64,000 nt of DNA from Pyxicephalus adspersus (Eukaryota > Chordata > Amphibia > Anura > Pyxicephalidae): the NCBI RefSeq assembly GCF_032062135.1, contig NC_092860.1, forward strand, positions 70,222,843-70,286,842, read 5' to 3'. Below the pieces are notes generated by a model. It saw only the letters and a list, made by a program, of their open reading frames with translations, had not been told where the DNA came from and did no database searches. A program made the translations under genes and the position numbers. Below, piece after piece: positions 62,501-64,000 of this stretch; the stretch's first letter is position 1; each line of letters begins with the position of its first letter.

Positions 62501-63565
62501 TGGATGTATGGGACTGTGGCACTCTTAAATAGATGGTACAGGTTGACATTCAAAAATCCAACAACCTCTGGACCTGAGGTGATCCGGATTATCGATGGCC
62601 GGATTTTCGATTGTCAACCTGTACTGCAGACCTTGCCGCAGCCTGAAGATGGCAGTGTTCCTTTATTTGTCTGCCTGCCTTGTATGATATCACCACCAGC
62701 CTGACATTTATTATTAACATACCCCCACATTAAGCATTCAGTTGGAAAACATTTATAAGCATAATGGGAGCCTAAATAGTTTGATTTTGAAGAAAAAGAT
62801 TAGCTGTGGTAGCCCACAGTGTTCAGAACCTTGTAGAAAAACCTGGAGTGGGTTTAGGGACATGTAAGTCTCCACAATGGCTTTAGACATAGCTTACCAG
62901 TGCAAAGCAGTTATAGTTCTCACTATAAATACATGATATGAAATTATGTAATTATGTGTTAGTATACTTCAAAAGATAATTATTACACGGTATTTATATA
63001 GCGCCAAGACATTACACACCGCTTTACAAAGTCCATAGTCATGTCTCTCAAAGGGGCTCTCAATCTAATGTCCCTACTGTCATATGTTTTTAATACAGTC
63101 TAAGGAAAATTTCTTTGGGGAAAGCCAATCAACCTAACTGCATGTTTTTGGAACGTGGGAGGAAACCCATGCAAACAAAGGGAAAACCTGCAGATAGTGT
63201 CCTGGCTGAGATTCAAACCTGGGACCCAGCGATGCAAAGGCCAGTGTGCTAACCTCTGAGCCACGGTGCTTCATTCTACCAAAACCTAATGCTGCTAAAT
63301 TACCTATAGCCTGTTAATGTCTGCCTGGGACTTCATATACTGTGTAAAATACTTAAATATATAATGATAGATATAGGAAAATCTGCTAAAAATGTCCTTG
63401 ATTGCAGTACAATTTTGTTTAGGATAATTGGCCAATAAATTTGTATTTTTTTTCCATAGCAGGGAATATGAACATGATGCATTACGCAGAAAGTTTAACC
63501 GAGCAAGGAGTACTAGCTCAGAGGAGGAAGAGTATGGATGGGGTGGTCCAGCTACTGATCTGTAA
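2050..63565 (+). CDS. tjp3: tight junction protein 3 (ZO-3), complete coding sequence in 20 exons
   Basis: ZO-3 is a cytoplasmic MAGUK scaffold of tight junctions. From family knowledge, ZO PDZ1 binds claudin tails, PDZ2 pairs ZO proteins, and the PDZ3-SH3-GUK unit binds JAM and occludin. Seen here: exons 2050-2097, 9632-9756, 9857-9959, 21309-21894, 22024-22127, 24864-25032, 30121-30226, 32788-32843, 33090-33177, 33469-33625, 35840-35948, 38737-38956, 39041-39228, 44340-44435, 45378-45448, 52295-52505, 52607-52707, 52791-53156, 60961-61010, 63460-63565. They splice in phase to 1019 residues. Approximate domains: PDZ1 10-95, PDZ2 277-354, PDZ3 468-546, SH3 561-628, GUK 689-846, acidic tail 847-968. 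ZO-3 rather than ZO-1 or ZO-2 is indicated by MEEMTIWEQ at the start, LVSGFKRLP before PDZ2, [11 protein letters not shown] in SH3 and the GPATDL end. At 1019 residues it is about 100 longer than mammalian ZO-3 as I remember it. No frameshift or stop interrupts any exon. Confidence 0.96.
2098..3570. other. tjp3 intron 1, first part
   Basis: No gene seen. Contains a 63-bp tandem duplication at 3121-3233. The remainder is AT-rich unique-looking intron sequence. Confidence 0.5.
3121..3233. repeat. tandem duplication, about 63-bp unit, two copies
   Basis: The block starting GTTAATAATTTCTAACC at 3121 recurs at 3184 with few differences, including CCATCCTGATTCATAA in both copies. Confidence 0.85.
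3571..4266 (-). pseudogene. hAT-family transposase pseudogene (ZBED5/SCAND3-like)
   Basis: Three minus-strand frame fragments in order. 4266-4021 carries a BED-like zinc finger ([20 protein letters not shown], then NHKS). 4064-3801 ends in a frame near the motif CLDESTD (3805-3825), the first catalytic Asp region. 3777-3571 has [14 protein letters not shown], the second catalytic Asp region. Frameshifts separate them and the C-terminal half is absent. These motifs are typical of the hAT transposases that also gave rise to domesticated ZBED and GTF2IRD2-type genes. The element's ends were not found. Confidence 0.82.
4705..5225 (+). pseudogene. Harbinger transposase, N-terminal block (pseudogene)
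   Basis: Shows [33 protein letters not shown] and, after a +1 shift near 5110, [20 protein letters not shown] and [14 protein letters not shown]. This is the conserved region N-terminal to the DDE domain of HARBI1-like transposases. It ends at TACATGAAG|GTAGGT, a plausible splice donor of the transposon's own intron. Confidence 0.8.
5290..6860 (-). mobile_element. L1-like LINE, 5'-truncated, minus strand
   Basis: Minus-strand fragments 6838-6524 ([20 protein letters not shown]) and 5981-5625 ([32 protein letters not shown]) match the C-terminal part of L1-clade ORF2 proteins. The 3' end lies near 5290 in an A-rich (T on +) stretch. The insert sits inside the probable intron of the Harbinger transposase gene. 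Boundaries are approximate. Confidence 0.75.
5503..5521. repeat. (CTAT)n microsatellite, short
   Basis: About five TATC/CTAT units, just inside the 3' end of the minus-strand LINE. Confidence 0.8.
7165..7830 (+). pseudogene. Harbinger transposase, catalytic block (pseudogene)
   Basis: [20 protein letters not shown] followed by VGAIDGKHV (about 7190-7280) holds the first catalytic Asp. [19 protein letters not shown] near 7420-7470 resembles the second DDE motif. [20 protein letters not shown] near 7508-7570 carries the conserved Glu. [11 protein letters not shown] follows. A possible last exon starts after TTTTCTAG at 7651 and ends at TAA near 7784. Stops and shifts separate the parts. Confidence 0.82.
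7925..8135 (-). pseudogene. Harbinger MADF/Myb-like accessory gene fragment
   Basis: The minus-strand frame reads [20 protein letters not shown] followed by [16 protein letters not shown]. This is the signature of the MADF-type DNA-binding partner encoded by Harbinger elements (family pattern: SGAGT..VY.P..W..D.L.F). It lies convergent to the transposase. Only the C-terminal half of a MADF domain is visible. A splice site may join it to sequence near 8240. Confidence 0.62.
8443..8570. repeat. compound (TA)n(TG)n(TA)n microsatellite
   Basis: TA repeat to 8488, a TG-rich middle near 8494-8518, then TA to about 8560. The flanks stay AT-rich. Length is likely variable and prone to assembly error. 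Confidence 0.97.
8575..9631. other. tjp3 intron 1, last part
   Basis: No gene seen. A short direct repeat, AGGACAAAAA with GATGCAGAA, lies around 8685-8750. Otherwise this is anonymous intron sequence. Confidence 0.5.
9632..9756 (+). CDS. tjp3: tjp3 coding exon 2 (PDZ1 core)
   Basis: Acceptor CTGCAG, donor TTACA|GTAAGC. Encodes residues 17-58 with the PDZ1 carboxylate-binding loop [12 protein letters not shown] and the strand following it, [17 protein letters not shown]. Starts in phase 0 and ends after two bases of codon 58. Confidence 0.95.
9857..9959 (+). CDS. tjp3: tjp3 coding exon 3 (end of PDZ1)
   Basis: Acceptor TTTTGCAG, donor GTG|GTAAGT, after a 100-bp intron. Encodes residues 58-92, including [15 protein letters not shown] and the PDZ1 helix region [12 protein letters not shown]. 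Ends in phase 0. Confidence 0.95.
9960..13450. other. tjp3 intron 3, first part, no gene seen
   Basis: Anonymous sequence, probably old repeats. A 13-bp inverted repeat (CATCACCTGATCT / AGATCAGGTGATG) lies at 11341-11383. Short open frames such as 12093-12383 show no recognisable motif. Confidence 0.5.
13450..18760 (+). mobile_element. L1-like LINE, near full length, heavily decayed
   Basis: Plus-strand order fits an L1-clade element. An ORF1 coiled coil lies at 14384-14575 ([20 protein letters not shown]). ORF2 endonuclease-like remains follow near 15139-15600. RT begins near 16304 with [20 protein letters not shown] (family: AI...L..GKAPGPDG), then TGTRQGC near 16862 and the catalytic-box relic AYDILLF near 16996, where the normal Y/FADD is damaged. 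FRYLGVQIP is near 17178, and C-terminal remains reach about 18420. The 3' UTR ends in an A-rich stretch near 18750. All frames are broken and the 5' limit is uncertain. Confidence 0.78.
18760..21308. other. tjp3 intron 3, last part, no gene seen
   Basis: AT-rich intron. No coding or structured feature is supported. The acceptor of exon 4 follows TTTTGCACATTCCTTTTACAG. Confidence 0.5.
21309..21894 (+). CDS. tjp3: tjp3 coding exon 4 (Ser/Arg-rich linker, start of PDZ2)
   Basis: The largest coding exon (586 nt), residues 93-288. It opens [11 protein letters not shown], the last strand of PDZ1. A charged Ser/Gly/Arg-rich linker follows, with [15 protein letters not shown], and then [15 protein letters not shown] and [10 protein letters not shown] leading into PDZ2. 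The donor is CAAG|GTATGT, phase 1. The reading frame stays open through the following 129-bp intron into exon 5. Confidence 0.96.
22024..22127 (+). CDS. tjp3: tjp3 coding exon 5 (PDZ2 binding loop)
   Basis: Acceptor ATGTTACAG, donor CTTAAG|GTATTT. Encodes residues 288-322: [19 protein letters not shown] and LQEGDLILK. This matches the PDZ2 core of ZO-3, which in the family mediates ZO dimerisation. Confidence 0.96.
22515..23021. mobile_element. 507-bp MITE with CCGTATTTTT inverted ends
   Basis: The left end CCGTATTTTTCGCCGTATAA pairs with the right end read on the other strand, CCGTATTTTTTGCCGTATAA; both continue GACGC. TA flanks both sides (22513-22514 and 23022-23023). Each end carries a second inner copy of the TATAAGACGCAC-type motif. 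The interior has a five-unit minisatellite. No transposase is present, so it is non-autonomous. The superfamily is not certain. Confidence 0.85.
22606..22750. repeat. minisatellite inside the MITE, about 30-bp unit, 5 copies
   Basis: Units contain TTCAAATTCCCCTTCTGATC and ACTCTGTG with small changes, repeated about five times. Confidence 0.9.
23215..24447 (+). mobile_element. Tc1-like transposon, copy B, 3'-truncated
   Basis: Same family and orientation as the copy at 360-1990. The left end CAGTTAGGTCCATAAATATT follows TA at 23213-23214. Similarity runs through the transposase to GTCCAATTACTTTTGAGC and then stops. The right inverted repeat is missing. Confidence 0.9.
23426..24400 (+). pseudogene. 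Tc1 transposase pseudogene (copy B)
   Basis: The N-terminal half is in frame at 23501-23956 ([42 protein letters not shown]). A deletion after 23956 removes the VKHGGGSVM segment. [14 protein letters not shown] is near 24130. Another deletion near 24190 disrupts the [10 protein letters not shown] motif. Inactive. Confidence 0.9.
24448..24863. other. tjp3 intron 5, 3' part
   Basis: AT-rich. Contains TGAGGAAGCC followed by AAACACGTC near 24571-24597, a motif resembling one that recurs in amphibian and fish repeats (from memory, unverified). No gene. Confidence 0.4.
24864..25032 (+). CDS. tjp3: tjp3 coding exon 6 (end of PDZ2)
   Basis: Acceptor TTTTATAG, donor GACA|GTAAGT. Encodes residues 323-379: [20 protein letters not shown], then [11 protein letters not shown] and the ZO-3-like FLVNIPP followed by a Ser/Glu-rich stretch. 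Confidence 0.95.
25442..25752. repeat. anonymous MITE with GGCTAC inverted ends
   Basis: The left edge GGCTACACACGTGCAAT and the right edge GCAAGTGTGTACGTAGCC are imperfect inverted repeats. The interior is GC-richer than its surroundings. Open frames on both strands are by-products. No transposase is seen. Confidence 0.6.
25753..28368. other. tjp3 intron 6, middle part, no gene seen
   Basis: Anonymous AT-rich sequence. TTTGAATATG and CATATTCAAA form a small inverted pair near 27162-27202. No coding signal. Confidence 0.5.
28369..29620. repeat. cluster of anonymous short repeats in intron 6
   Basis: Several stretches begin with phrases such as GGCTGGGTCTACATGG (28371), GGCTAGGTTCAGAATGACC (near 28702) and GGTCAGACTTGAGG (near 29442). 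They resemble one another and the ends of small amphibian MITEs (from memory). A short tandem-like TATGCCTGTATATGAT recurs near 29375 and 29418. Individual limits cannot be set. Confidence 0.35.
30121..30226 (+). CDS. tjp3: tjp3 coding exon 7 (proline-rich linker)
   Basis: Acceptor TTCCTTGCAG, donor ACAGT|GTAAGT. Encodes residues 379-414, with ISELSSDQ followed by [13 protein letters not shown]. It corresponds to the ISDLASE and proline segment after PDZ2 in mammalian ZO-3. Confidence 0.9.
30227..32787. other. tjp3 intron 7, no gene seen
   Basis: No exon or recognisable transposon protein. Moderately repetitive-looking sequence around 30600-31900 is unassigned. Confidence 0.5.
32788..32843 (+). 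CDS. tjp3: tjp3 coding exon 8 (small linker exon)
   Basis: A 56-nt exon between acceptor TTTTGCAG and donor AACC|GTAAGC, residues 414-433 ([18 protein letters not shown]). The sequence is poorly conserved. It is accepted because of its splice sites, its phase fit with both neighbours and the open frame. Confidence 0.78.
33090..33177 (+). CDS. tjp3: tjp3 coding exon 9 (linker before PDZ3)
   Basis: Acceptor TTATTTCAG, donor GTGGG|GTAGAA. Encodes residues 433-462 ([20 protein letters not shown] and on), joining in frame to the GYSPDAR motif that starts exon 10. The donor is weaker than most in this gene. Confidence 0.85.
33469..33625 (+). CDS. tjp3: tjp3 coding exon 10 (PDZ3)
   Basis: Acceptor ATCCTTAG, donor TTGCAG|GTGATG. 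Encodes residues 462-514. It holds [20 protein letters not shown], the strongly conserved PDZ3 core of ZO proteins, and [11 protein letters not shown]. Confidence 0.97.
33705..33895 (-). mobile_element. possible L1-like 3' end fragment
   Basis: A T-rich start followed by sequence like the 3' ends of the minus-strand LINEs at 5290 and 56745 (A/T-rich tail, ACAATATAA, AGTATACATAAGTTTCAATA). No coding part remains. Confidence 0.4.
33896..35057. other. tjp3 intron 10, with a hAT-type MITE relic
   Basis: 34240-34440 includes CAAGGAACCCCTAGCAACTT and AGAGGAACCATGGTTTAG, which resembles the right end of non-autonomous hAT elements. A related block sits at 53748-53960. Nothing else is recognised. 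Confidence 0.45.
35058..35700 (+). mobile_element. old Tc1-like remnant with a palindromic edge
   Basis: The edge carries ATTAGGTACACCTGTTTAAT near 35084, and a reversed copy of the same end, CAGGTGTACTTAATA, lies at 35058-35072. Around 35545-35620, GACCTGCTGATGTATAAAC, then GAGCATCAGAAT and a short frame [13 protein letters not shown] resemble the start of a Tc1-type transposase (family form: MGKKGDLSDFERG). The rest is lost. Confidence 0.5.
35840..35948 (+). CDS. tjp3: tjp3 coding exon 11 (end of PDZ3)
   Basis: Donor GGACA|GTAAGT. The acceptor CATTTAAAG has a short, impure pyrimidine tract. Encodes residues 515-551: [18 protein letters not shown] and [13 protein letters not shown], the last helix and strand of PDZ3. 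Confidence 0.95.
36230..38060 (-). mobile_element. CR1-like LINE, minus strand, ORF2 remains
   Basis: The minus strand shows [20 protein letters not shown] and [13 protein letters not shown] at 37398-37090, the RT active-site FADD with its flanks. AFDTVPH lies upstream (near 37500). Downstream are [11 protein letters not shown] and [14 protein letters not shown]. The 3' end lies near 36230-36290 with a motif seen on + as GTCCATCAAGTTCAACC. Frames are interrupted by stops. RT assignment is firm; the exact clade is from pattern memory. Confidence 0.85.
38090..38405. mobile_element. hAT-type MITE (approximate limits)
   Basis: Begins AGGCAGTGGTCGCCAACCTT, a typical hAT terminal form. The interior is GC-rich and distinct from its surroundings. 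The right terminus was not located precisely. Confidence 0.55.
38737..38956 (+). CDS. tjp3: tjp3 coding exon 12 (SH3)
   Basis: Acceptor TTATTTTAG, donor ACCAG|GTAAAT. Encodes residues 551-624, with [42 protein letters not shown] and GIIPNRTR. This is the MAGUK-type SH3 core and matches ZO-3. Confidence 0.97.
39041..39228 (+). CDS. tjp3: tjp3 coding exon 13 (SH3 to GUK hinge)
   Basis: After an 84-bp intron; acceptor TTTCTTAG, donor GAAG|GTAAAA. Encodes residues 624-687: [32 protein letters not shown] and [11 protein letters not shown]. This is the basic hinge between SH3 and GUK in ZO proteins. Confidence 0.97.
40381..40590. repeat. degenerate minisatellite, 54-65 bp unit, about 4 copies
   Basis: CAGCCCTTAAAGTGACA or close variants start at about 40381, 40446, 40500 and 40559. 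The middle units also share a downstream TTTGTG element. Confidence 0.75.
43274..43373. repeat. degenerate minisatellite, about 32-bp unit, 3 copies
   Basis: Units contain CCCATCATTGGTGTCA followed by GTGAAAGAA, with changes. They may belong to a hAT-type MITE, since GACCAGTGAGAGGAATAGGA at 53812 looks related. Confidence 0.65.
44340..44435 (+). CDS. tjp3: tjp3 coding exon 14 (start of GUK)
   Basis: Acceptor TTTATGCAG, donor GCTG|GTGAGA. Encodes residues 687-719: [17 protein letters not shown] and LPQEYEAA. The position of the guanylate-kinase P-loop reads LGPISDIA, so the Gly-rich ATP loop is missing. That is expected of a non-catalytic MAGUK GUK domain. Confidence 0.95.
44775..45010. repeat. 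repeat fragment with GTGGGAGGAAACC motif, partial duplicate
   Basis: GGGGGAAAGTAAATTACCAG near 44794 and GGGGGAAAGTAACTTACCAA near 44905 are two copies, each followed by TATGTTTTTGAGA. The second continues TGTGGGAGGAAACC. The same motif occurs at 63152, so this is a dispersed repeat, probably SINE- or LINE-derived. Confidence 0.55.
45378..45448 (+). CDS. tjp3: tjp3 coding exon 15 (GUK)
   Basis: Acceptor TTTCCAG, donor GAGAGG|GTAAGA. Encodes residues 719-742 ([20 protein letters not shown]). It aligns with the short SRTDSPSKIIKLDTVRVIAE segment of mammalian ZO-3. Confidence 0.93.
46010..47475 (+). mobile_element. Tc1-like transposon, second family, complete ends
   Basis: The left end CAGTGAGGGAAAGAAGTATT and the right end, read inverted, CAGAGAGGGAAAAAAGTATT, are matched over roughly 100 bp or more (GATCCCCTGCTGATTT, TCTGACAAAGAAATGATCAG on both). 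TA flanks at 46008-46009 and 47476-47477. Length 1466 bp. Confidence 0.95.
46272..47258 (+). pseudogene. Tc1 transposase pseudogene (second family)
   Basis: Fragments in three frames: an N-terminal [15 protein letters not shown], a middle TVKHGGGH region near 46788, [17 protein letters not shown] near 46958 and [10 protein letters not shown] near 47037, where the usual DLNP is altered. Many stops and shifts; inactive. Confidence 0.92.
47476..48974. other. tjp3 intron 15, anonymous block
   Basis: GC-richer stretches at 47560-47820 and 48090-48430 look like dispersed repeats, but no coding or terminal motif was recognised. Confidence 0.4.
48975..49578. mobile_element. MITE with GGCCTGATTTATTAAAGCTCTCC inverted ends, interrupted
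   Basis: The right part 49389-49578 is a long inverted repeat: AAAGCTCTCCAAGGTTGGAG, GGTGATCCAGCAAACCTGAA and their complements ending GGAGAGCTTTAATTAATCAG. The left-most piece, GGCCTGATTTATTAA, sits at 48976-48990, separated by another MITE. Removing that insert and one TTAA restores a continuous palindromic element. The type and its amphibian occurrence are from memory. Confidence 0.75.
48991..49388. mobile_element. 398-bp TTAA-flanked MITE nested in another MITE
   Basis: The ends CCTCCCTGG and CCAGGGAGG are inverted, with TTAA on both sides (48987-48990 and 49389-49392). That target fits piggyBac- or Kolobok-type elements. The interior has CGGAAACCCCGAGCCACACTC and a GC-rich core. A relative of its left end, TTAACCTCCTGGGTGGT, occurs at 59039. 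Confidence 0.85.
49876..51097 (-). mobile_element. Tc1-like transposon, third family, complete ends
   Basis: The left end CAGTTGTGTTAAGATTAACA and the right end, read inverted, CAGCTGTGTTCAGAATAAAA, continue alike for about 100 bp (AGTGAATAAAGCTCAAAAT-type). TA flanks at 49874-49875 and 51098-51099. Length 1222 bp. On the minus strand, VIFQ-type N-terminal relics and [17 protein letters not shown] (50377-50310 area) match the third catalytic motif of Tc1 transposases. Strongly mutated. Confidence 0.88.
50583..50637. repeat. perfect 25-bp inverted repeat, 5-nt loop
   Basis: Left arm 50583-50607 (TTCTATCCATGTGAATGG then TAGTTTT), loop GGAAG, right arm 50613-50637 its exact complement. It lies inside the decayed Tc1 element. 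Confidence 0.97.
51200..51500 (+). pseudogene. Tc1 transposase fragment, fourth family
   Basis: The frame at 51300-51545 shows [12 protein letters not shown] and [18 protein letters not shown], matching the Tc1 segment VKHGGG.VMIW..FAATG with losses. Just upstream, another frame gives [12 protein letters not shown]. No ends are visible; fragment only. Confidence 0.7.
51501..52294. other. tjp3 intron 15, 3' end
   Basis: AT-rich intron with no recognised feature apart from the exon 16 acceptor. Confidence 0.5.
52295..52505 (+). CDS. tjp3: tjp3 coding exon 16 (GUK)
   Basis: Acceptor TTTTCTAG, donor ACTG|GTGATT. Encodes residues 743-813: [37 protein letters not shown] and [14 protein letters not shown]. 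The match to the ZO-3 GUK domain is high. Confidence 0.97.
52607..52707 (+). CDS. tjp3: tjp3 coding exon 17 (end of GUK)
   Basis: After a 101-bp intron; acceptor TGTTTTAG, donor GGG|GTAAAA. Encodes residues 813-846: [20 protein letters not shown] and [10 protein letters not shown], the last strands and helix of the GUK domain. Confidence 0.95.
52791..53156 (+). CDS. tjp3: tjp3 coding exon 18 (acidic region and Tyr/Ser/Pro tail)
   Basis: After an 83-bp intron; acceptor GTATTAAAG, donor CCACAG|GTATTT; 122 codons, residues 847-968. It carries the conserved ZO acidic block [20 protein letters not shown] and [12 protein letters not shown], then ALARSSEPV. After that comes a stretch of about 55 residues with recurring PSY or LSY units, ending [11 protein letters not shown]. 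The repeated Tyr and SP sites suggest phosphorylation targets, which is inference. Confidence 0.95.
53157..53747. other. tjp3 intron 18, first part
   Basis: No feature recognised. The frame of exon 18 closes a few codons into the intron. Confidence 0.5.
53748..53960. mobile_element. hAT-type MITE relic
   Basis: Contains TAGCCAAAAAAGATCCTTGG and ACCATTAGCAACTCCC followed by AAGGAACCTTGGTTCACAAA. This parallels the block at 34330-34430 (TAGCCAAAAGGATCATTG, CTAGCAACTT, GGAACCATGGTTTAG). Confidence 0.5.
54000..56740 (+). mobile_element. L1-like LINE, plus strand, internally deleted
   Basis: ORF1-like start and coiled coil remains at 54037-54900 ([28 protein letters not shown]). ORF2 RT relics at 55394-55690 ([34 protein letters not shown]; family form PDQVGFV.GRQ). 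A C-terminal part lies at 56239-56475 ([20 protein letters not shown]). The endonuclease region is missing and is partly replaced by a minus-strand CR1-type piece. Confidence 0.75.
55000..55345 (-). mobile_element. CR1-type LINE endonuclease fragment, minus strand
   Basis: The minus frame 55342-55154 shows [20 protein letters not shown] continuing NYPDIDW, the conserved GDFN.P.IDW motif of the endonuclease domain in CR1/Jockey-group LINEs. The rest is not recognisable. Confidence 0.75.
56745..58010 (-). mobile_element. L1-like LINE 3' part, minus strand
   Basis: The T-rich 3' end is at 56745-56790. Minus-strand relics include [15 protein letters not shown] near 57185-57245 and [20 protein letters not shown] near 57820-57880, like C-terminal ORF2 of L1-clade elements. 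Limits are approximate. Confidence 0.65.
58270..59990 (+). mobile_element. L1-like LINE, plus strand, RT region, interrupted
   Basis: Begins in [22 protein letters not shown] then PDGF (58312-58390), [20 protein letters not shown] (58518-58577), [18 protein letters not shown] (58759-58812, first catalytic Asp) and a [21 protein letters not shown] relic near 58955-59005. A different repeat occupies 59039-59360. C-terminal remains follow at 59453-59640 ([20 protein letters not shown]). Frames are broken. Confidence 0.82.
59043..59360. mobile_element. TTAA-type element fragment inside LINE
   Basis: Starts at TTAA (59039-59042) with CCTCCTGGGTGGT, similar to the 48991 MITE end. The interior is very AT-rich. 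A matching right terminus was not found, so the right limit is a guess. Confidence 0.45.
59990..60960. other. tjp3 intron 18, last part
   Basis: C/T-rich low-complexity stretch at 60160-60580 with loosely repeated CCTGCA, CTTCATA and CCAC elements. Open frames there are by-products of composition. No gene. Confidence 0.45.
60961..61010 (+). CDS. tjp3: tjp3 coding exon 19 (small tail exon)
   Basis: A 50-nt exon between acceptor TTCATTTTAG and donor ACAG|GTACAG. It encodes residues 969-985 ([16 protein letters not shown]). It is not recognisable by similarity, but its phases fit exons 18 and 20 and no other candidate joins them. Confidence 0.78.
62013..62032. repeat. poly(C) run, 20 nt
   Basis: Uninterrupted run of C after AAAGCCCTTA. 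Rare in an AT-rich intron. Confidence 0.95.
62252..62263. repeat. poly(G) run, 12 nt
   Basis: Uninterrupted G run about 220 bp after the poly(C) run and complementary to it. Confidence 0.95.
62539..62621. mobile_element. 83-bp MITE with TA target, pogo/Tigger-like ends
   Basis: The left CAGGTTGACATTCAAAAATC and the inverted right CAGGTTGACAATCGAAAATC differ at two positions. TA lies on both sides (62537-62538 and 62622-62623). Almost the whole element is terminal repeat. Family by terminal resemblance only. Confidence 0.8.
62975..63275. repeat. dispersed repeat with GTGGGAGGAAACCC motif
   Basis: Contains TATTTATATAGCGCC, GCATGTTTTTGGAACGTGGG, then AGGAAACCCATGCAAAC, and an end TAACCTCTGAGCCACGGTGC. 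I recall this pattern as a widespread vertebrate repeat (SINE- or LINE-derived). A shorter relative lies at 44895-45000. Confidence 0.65.
63460..63565 (+). CDS. tjp3: tjp3 coding exon 20, C-terminus with PDZ-binding motif
   Basis: The acceptor is TTTCCATAG, followed at once by a second AG (TAG|CAG|), so exon start 63460 or 63463 is possible. Encodes residues 985-1019, including [15 protein letters not shown] and [14 protein letters not shown], with TAA at 63563-63565. The end matches the ZO-3 terminus. The class I PDZ ligand ATDL is, in the family, the PATJ-binding site. Confidence 0.96.
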
Positions 63566-63720
63566 TCTTCAGAATAATCAACCTATATAACAAGATGGGA
63601 TTTAGGCATGAATTGTACACCAGCTTTCTTTTATGTTTAGTAGATGCTACGATGAACAAATTTTCTATGCAAATATTATTATTGTTTGTACTTTATAATA
63701 AATAAGCTTTAAAGACCTTG
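63566..63720 (+). other. tjp3: tjp3 3' untranslated region (proximal)
   Basis: AT-rich sequence after the TAA, with an AATAAA at 63697. If that signal is used the 3' UTR is only about 150 nt. A longer form reaching further downstream cannot be excluded. No conserved element is recognised in it. Confidence 0.6.
63697..63702 (+). promoter_or_regulatory. poly(A) signal AATAAA for tjp3
   Basis: Canonical AATAAA about 132 nt after the stop codon, followed by a T/G-containing stretch (CTTGTGCATTTATT) that could act as the downstream element. Confidence 0.65.
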
Positions 63721-64000
63721 TGCATTTATTATTACAGTTGTCAAGATAAGTTCTTATTCCTTAAGAAAGAAAAAATGTCTCCATTGTGCATGTATTTTAA
63801 CAAAGATTCACTGACTTCAGAATATGCAGTCAAGGACAAGCTTGCAAAAGTTTTTGTATAAATTTGGATGTTCCTGATCAATATCTCAGCTTCATGTACT
63901 GGCAATGCCGATGCAATTTGCCAGAAAAAGGCTTCTTCAAGGGAGGTGAAGGCATCAGTTACAATAGCTGGAGAACAAGAGCCAAATACATATAGTTTTT

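Larger units (their letters stand above)
61011..62538. other. tjp3 intron 19, first part
   Basis: No exon found. The open frame 61093-61425 has no recognisable motif and no splice support. A homopolymer pair (C20 and G12) is listed separately. Confidence 0.45.

Noticed and set aside
62536..62704. 68-residue open frame over the 83-bp MITE
   Set aside because: It is created by the inverted repeat and flanks; no start or splice support.
1..64000. tjp2 (ZO-2) or tjp1 (ZO-1) as the gene identity
   Set aside because: [20 protein letters not shown] and the GPATDL end fit ZO-3. ZO-1 has a much longer tail with a ZU5 domain, and ZO-2 has a long Arg-rich linker.
1..64000. CRISPR arrays, tRNA or rRNA genes, endogenous retroviruses
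   Set aside because: No regular spacer arrays, no cloverleaf or rRNA-like sequence, and no gag/pol or LTR pattern were recognised by eye. The RT fragments are LINE-type.

Overview
The window is vertebrate nuclear DNA, very probably from an anuran amphibian. It is AT-rich and holds one large spliced gene whose introns are packed with decayed Tc1/mariner, hAT, PIF/Harbinger, L1-like and CR1-like elements and many MITEs. I infer a frog from the level of similarity to ZO-3 and from the mix of repeats. No species can be fixed from the sequence alone.

The gene is tjp3 (zonula occludens-3, ZO-3) on the + strand. I read 20 coding exons between 2050 and 63565. All junctions have AG/GT borders and compatible phases, and the exons sum to 3060 nt (1019 codons plus stop). 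The protein is a MAGUK scaffold: PDZ1 (exons 1-4), a Ser/Arg-rich linker (exon 4), PDZ2 (exons 4-6), a proline-rich linker (exons 7-9), PDZ3 (exons 10-11), SH3 (exons 12-13), a guanylate-kinase-like domain (exons 14-17), an acidic and Tyr/Ser/Pro-rich tail (exon 18), and a C-terminal PDZ-binding tetrapeptide ATDL (exon 20). A poly(A) signal lies at 63697. The first coding exon starts at a splice acceptor, so the promoter and at least one 5' exon lie upstream of the window.

Layout. 1-2040: upstream intron with a TA-flanked Tc1 copy ending 50 bp before coding exon 1. 2098-9631 (intron 1): hAT remnant, then a two-gene PIF/Harbinger element whose own intron holds an L1-like LINE, then a TA/TG microsatellite. 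9960-21308 (intron 3): a long decayed L1-like element. 22128-24863 (intron 5): a 507-bp MITE and a second copy of the first Tc1 family. 25033-35839 (introns 6-10): mostly anonymous, with a few MITEs and an old Tc1 remnant. 35949-38736 (intron 11): CR1-like LINE plus hAT-type MITE. 39229-44339 (intron 13): minisatellites and unassigned sequence. 45449-52294 (intron 15): two complete-ended Tc1 elements, a MITE nested in a MITE, and a further Tc1 fragment. 53157-60960 (intron 18): a cluster of L1-like fragments in both orientations. 61011-63459 (intron 19): an 83-bp MITE and homopolymer runs.

I see no other host gene, no RNA gene and no CRISPR array. All transposon reading frames are broken. The most useful observations concern tjp3 splicing (a stop-free in-frame intron in PDZ2, a tandem acceptor at the last exon), a Tyr-containing repeat in the tail, and nested or palindromic transposon structures. 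I found nothing that looks like an undescribed multi-gene system.
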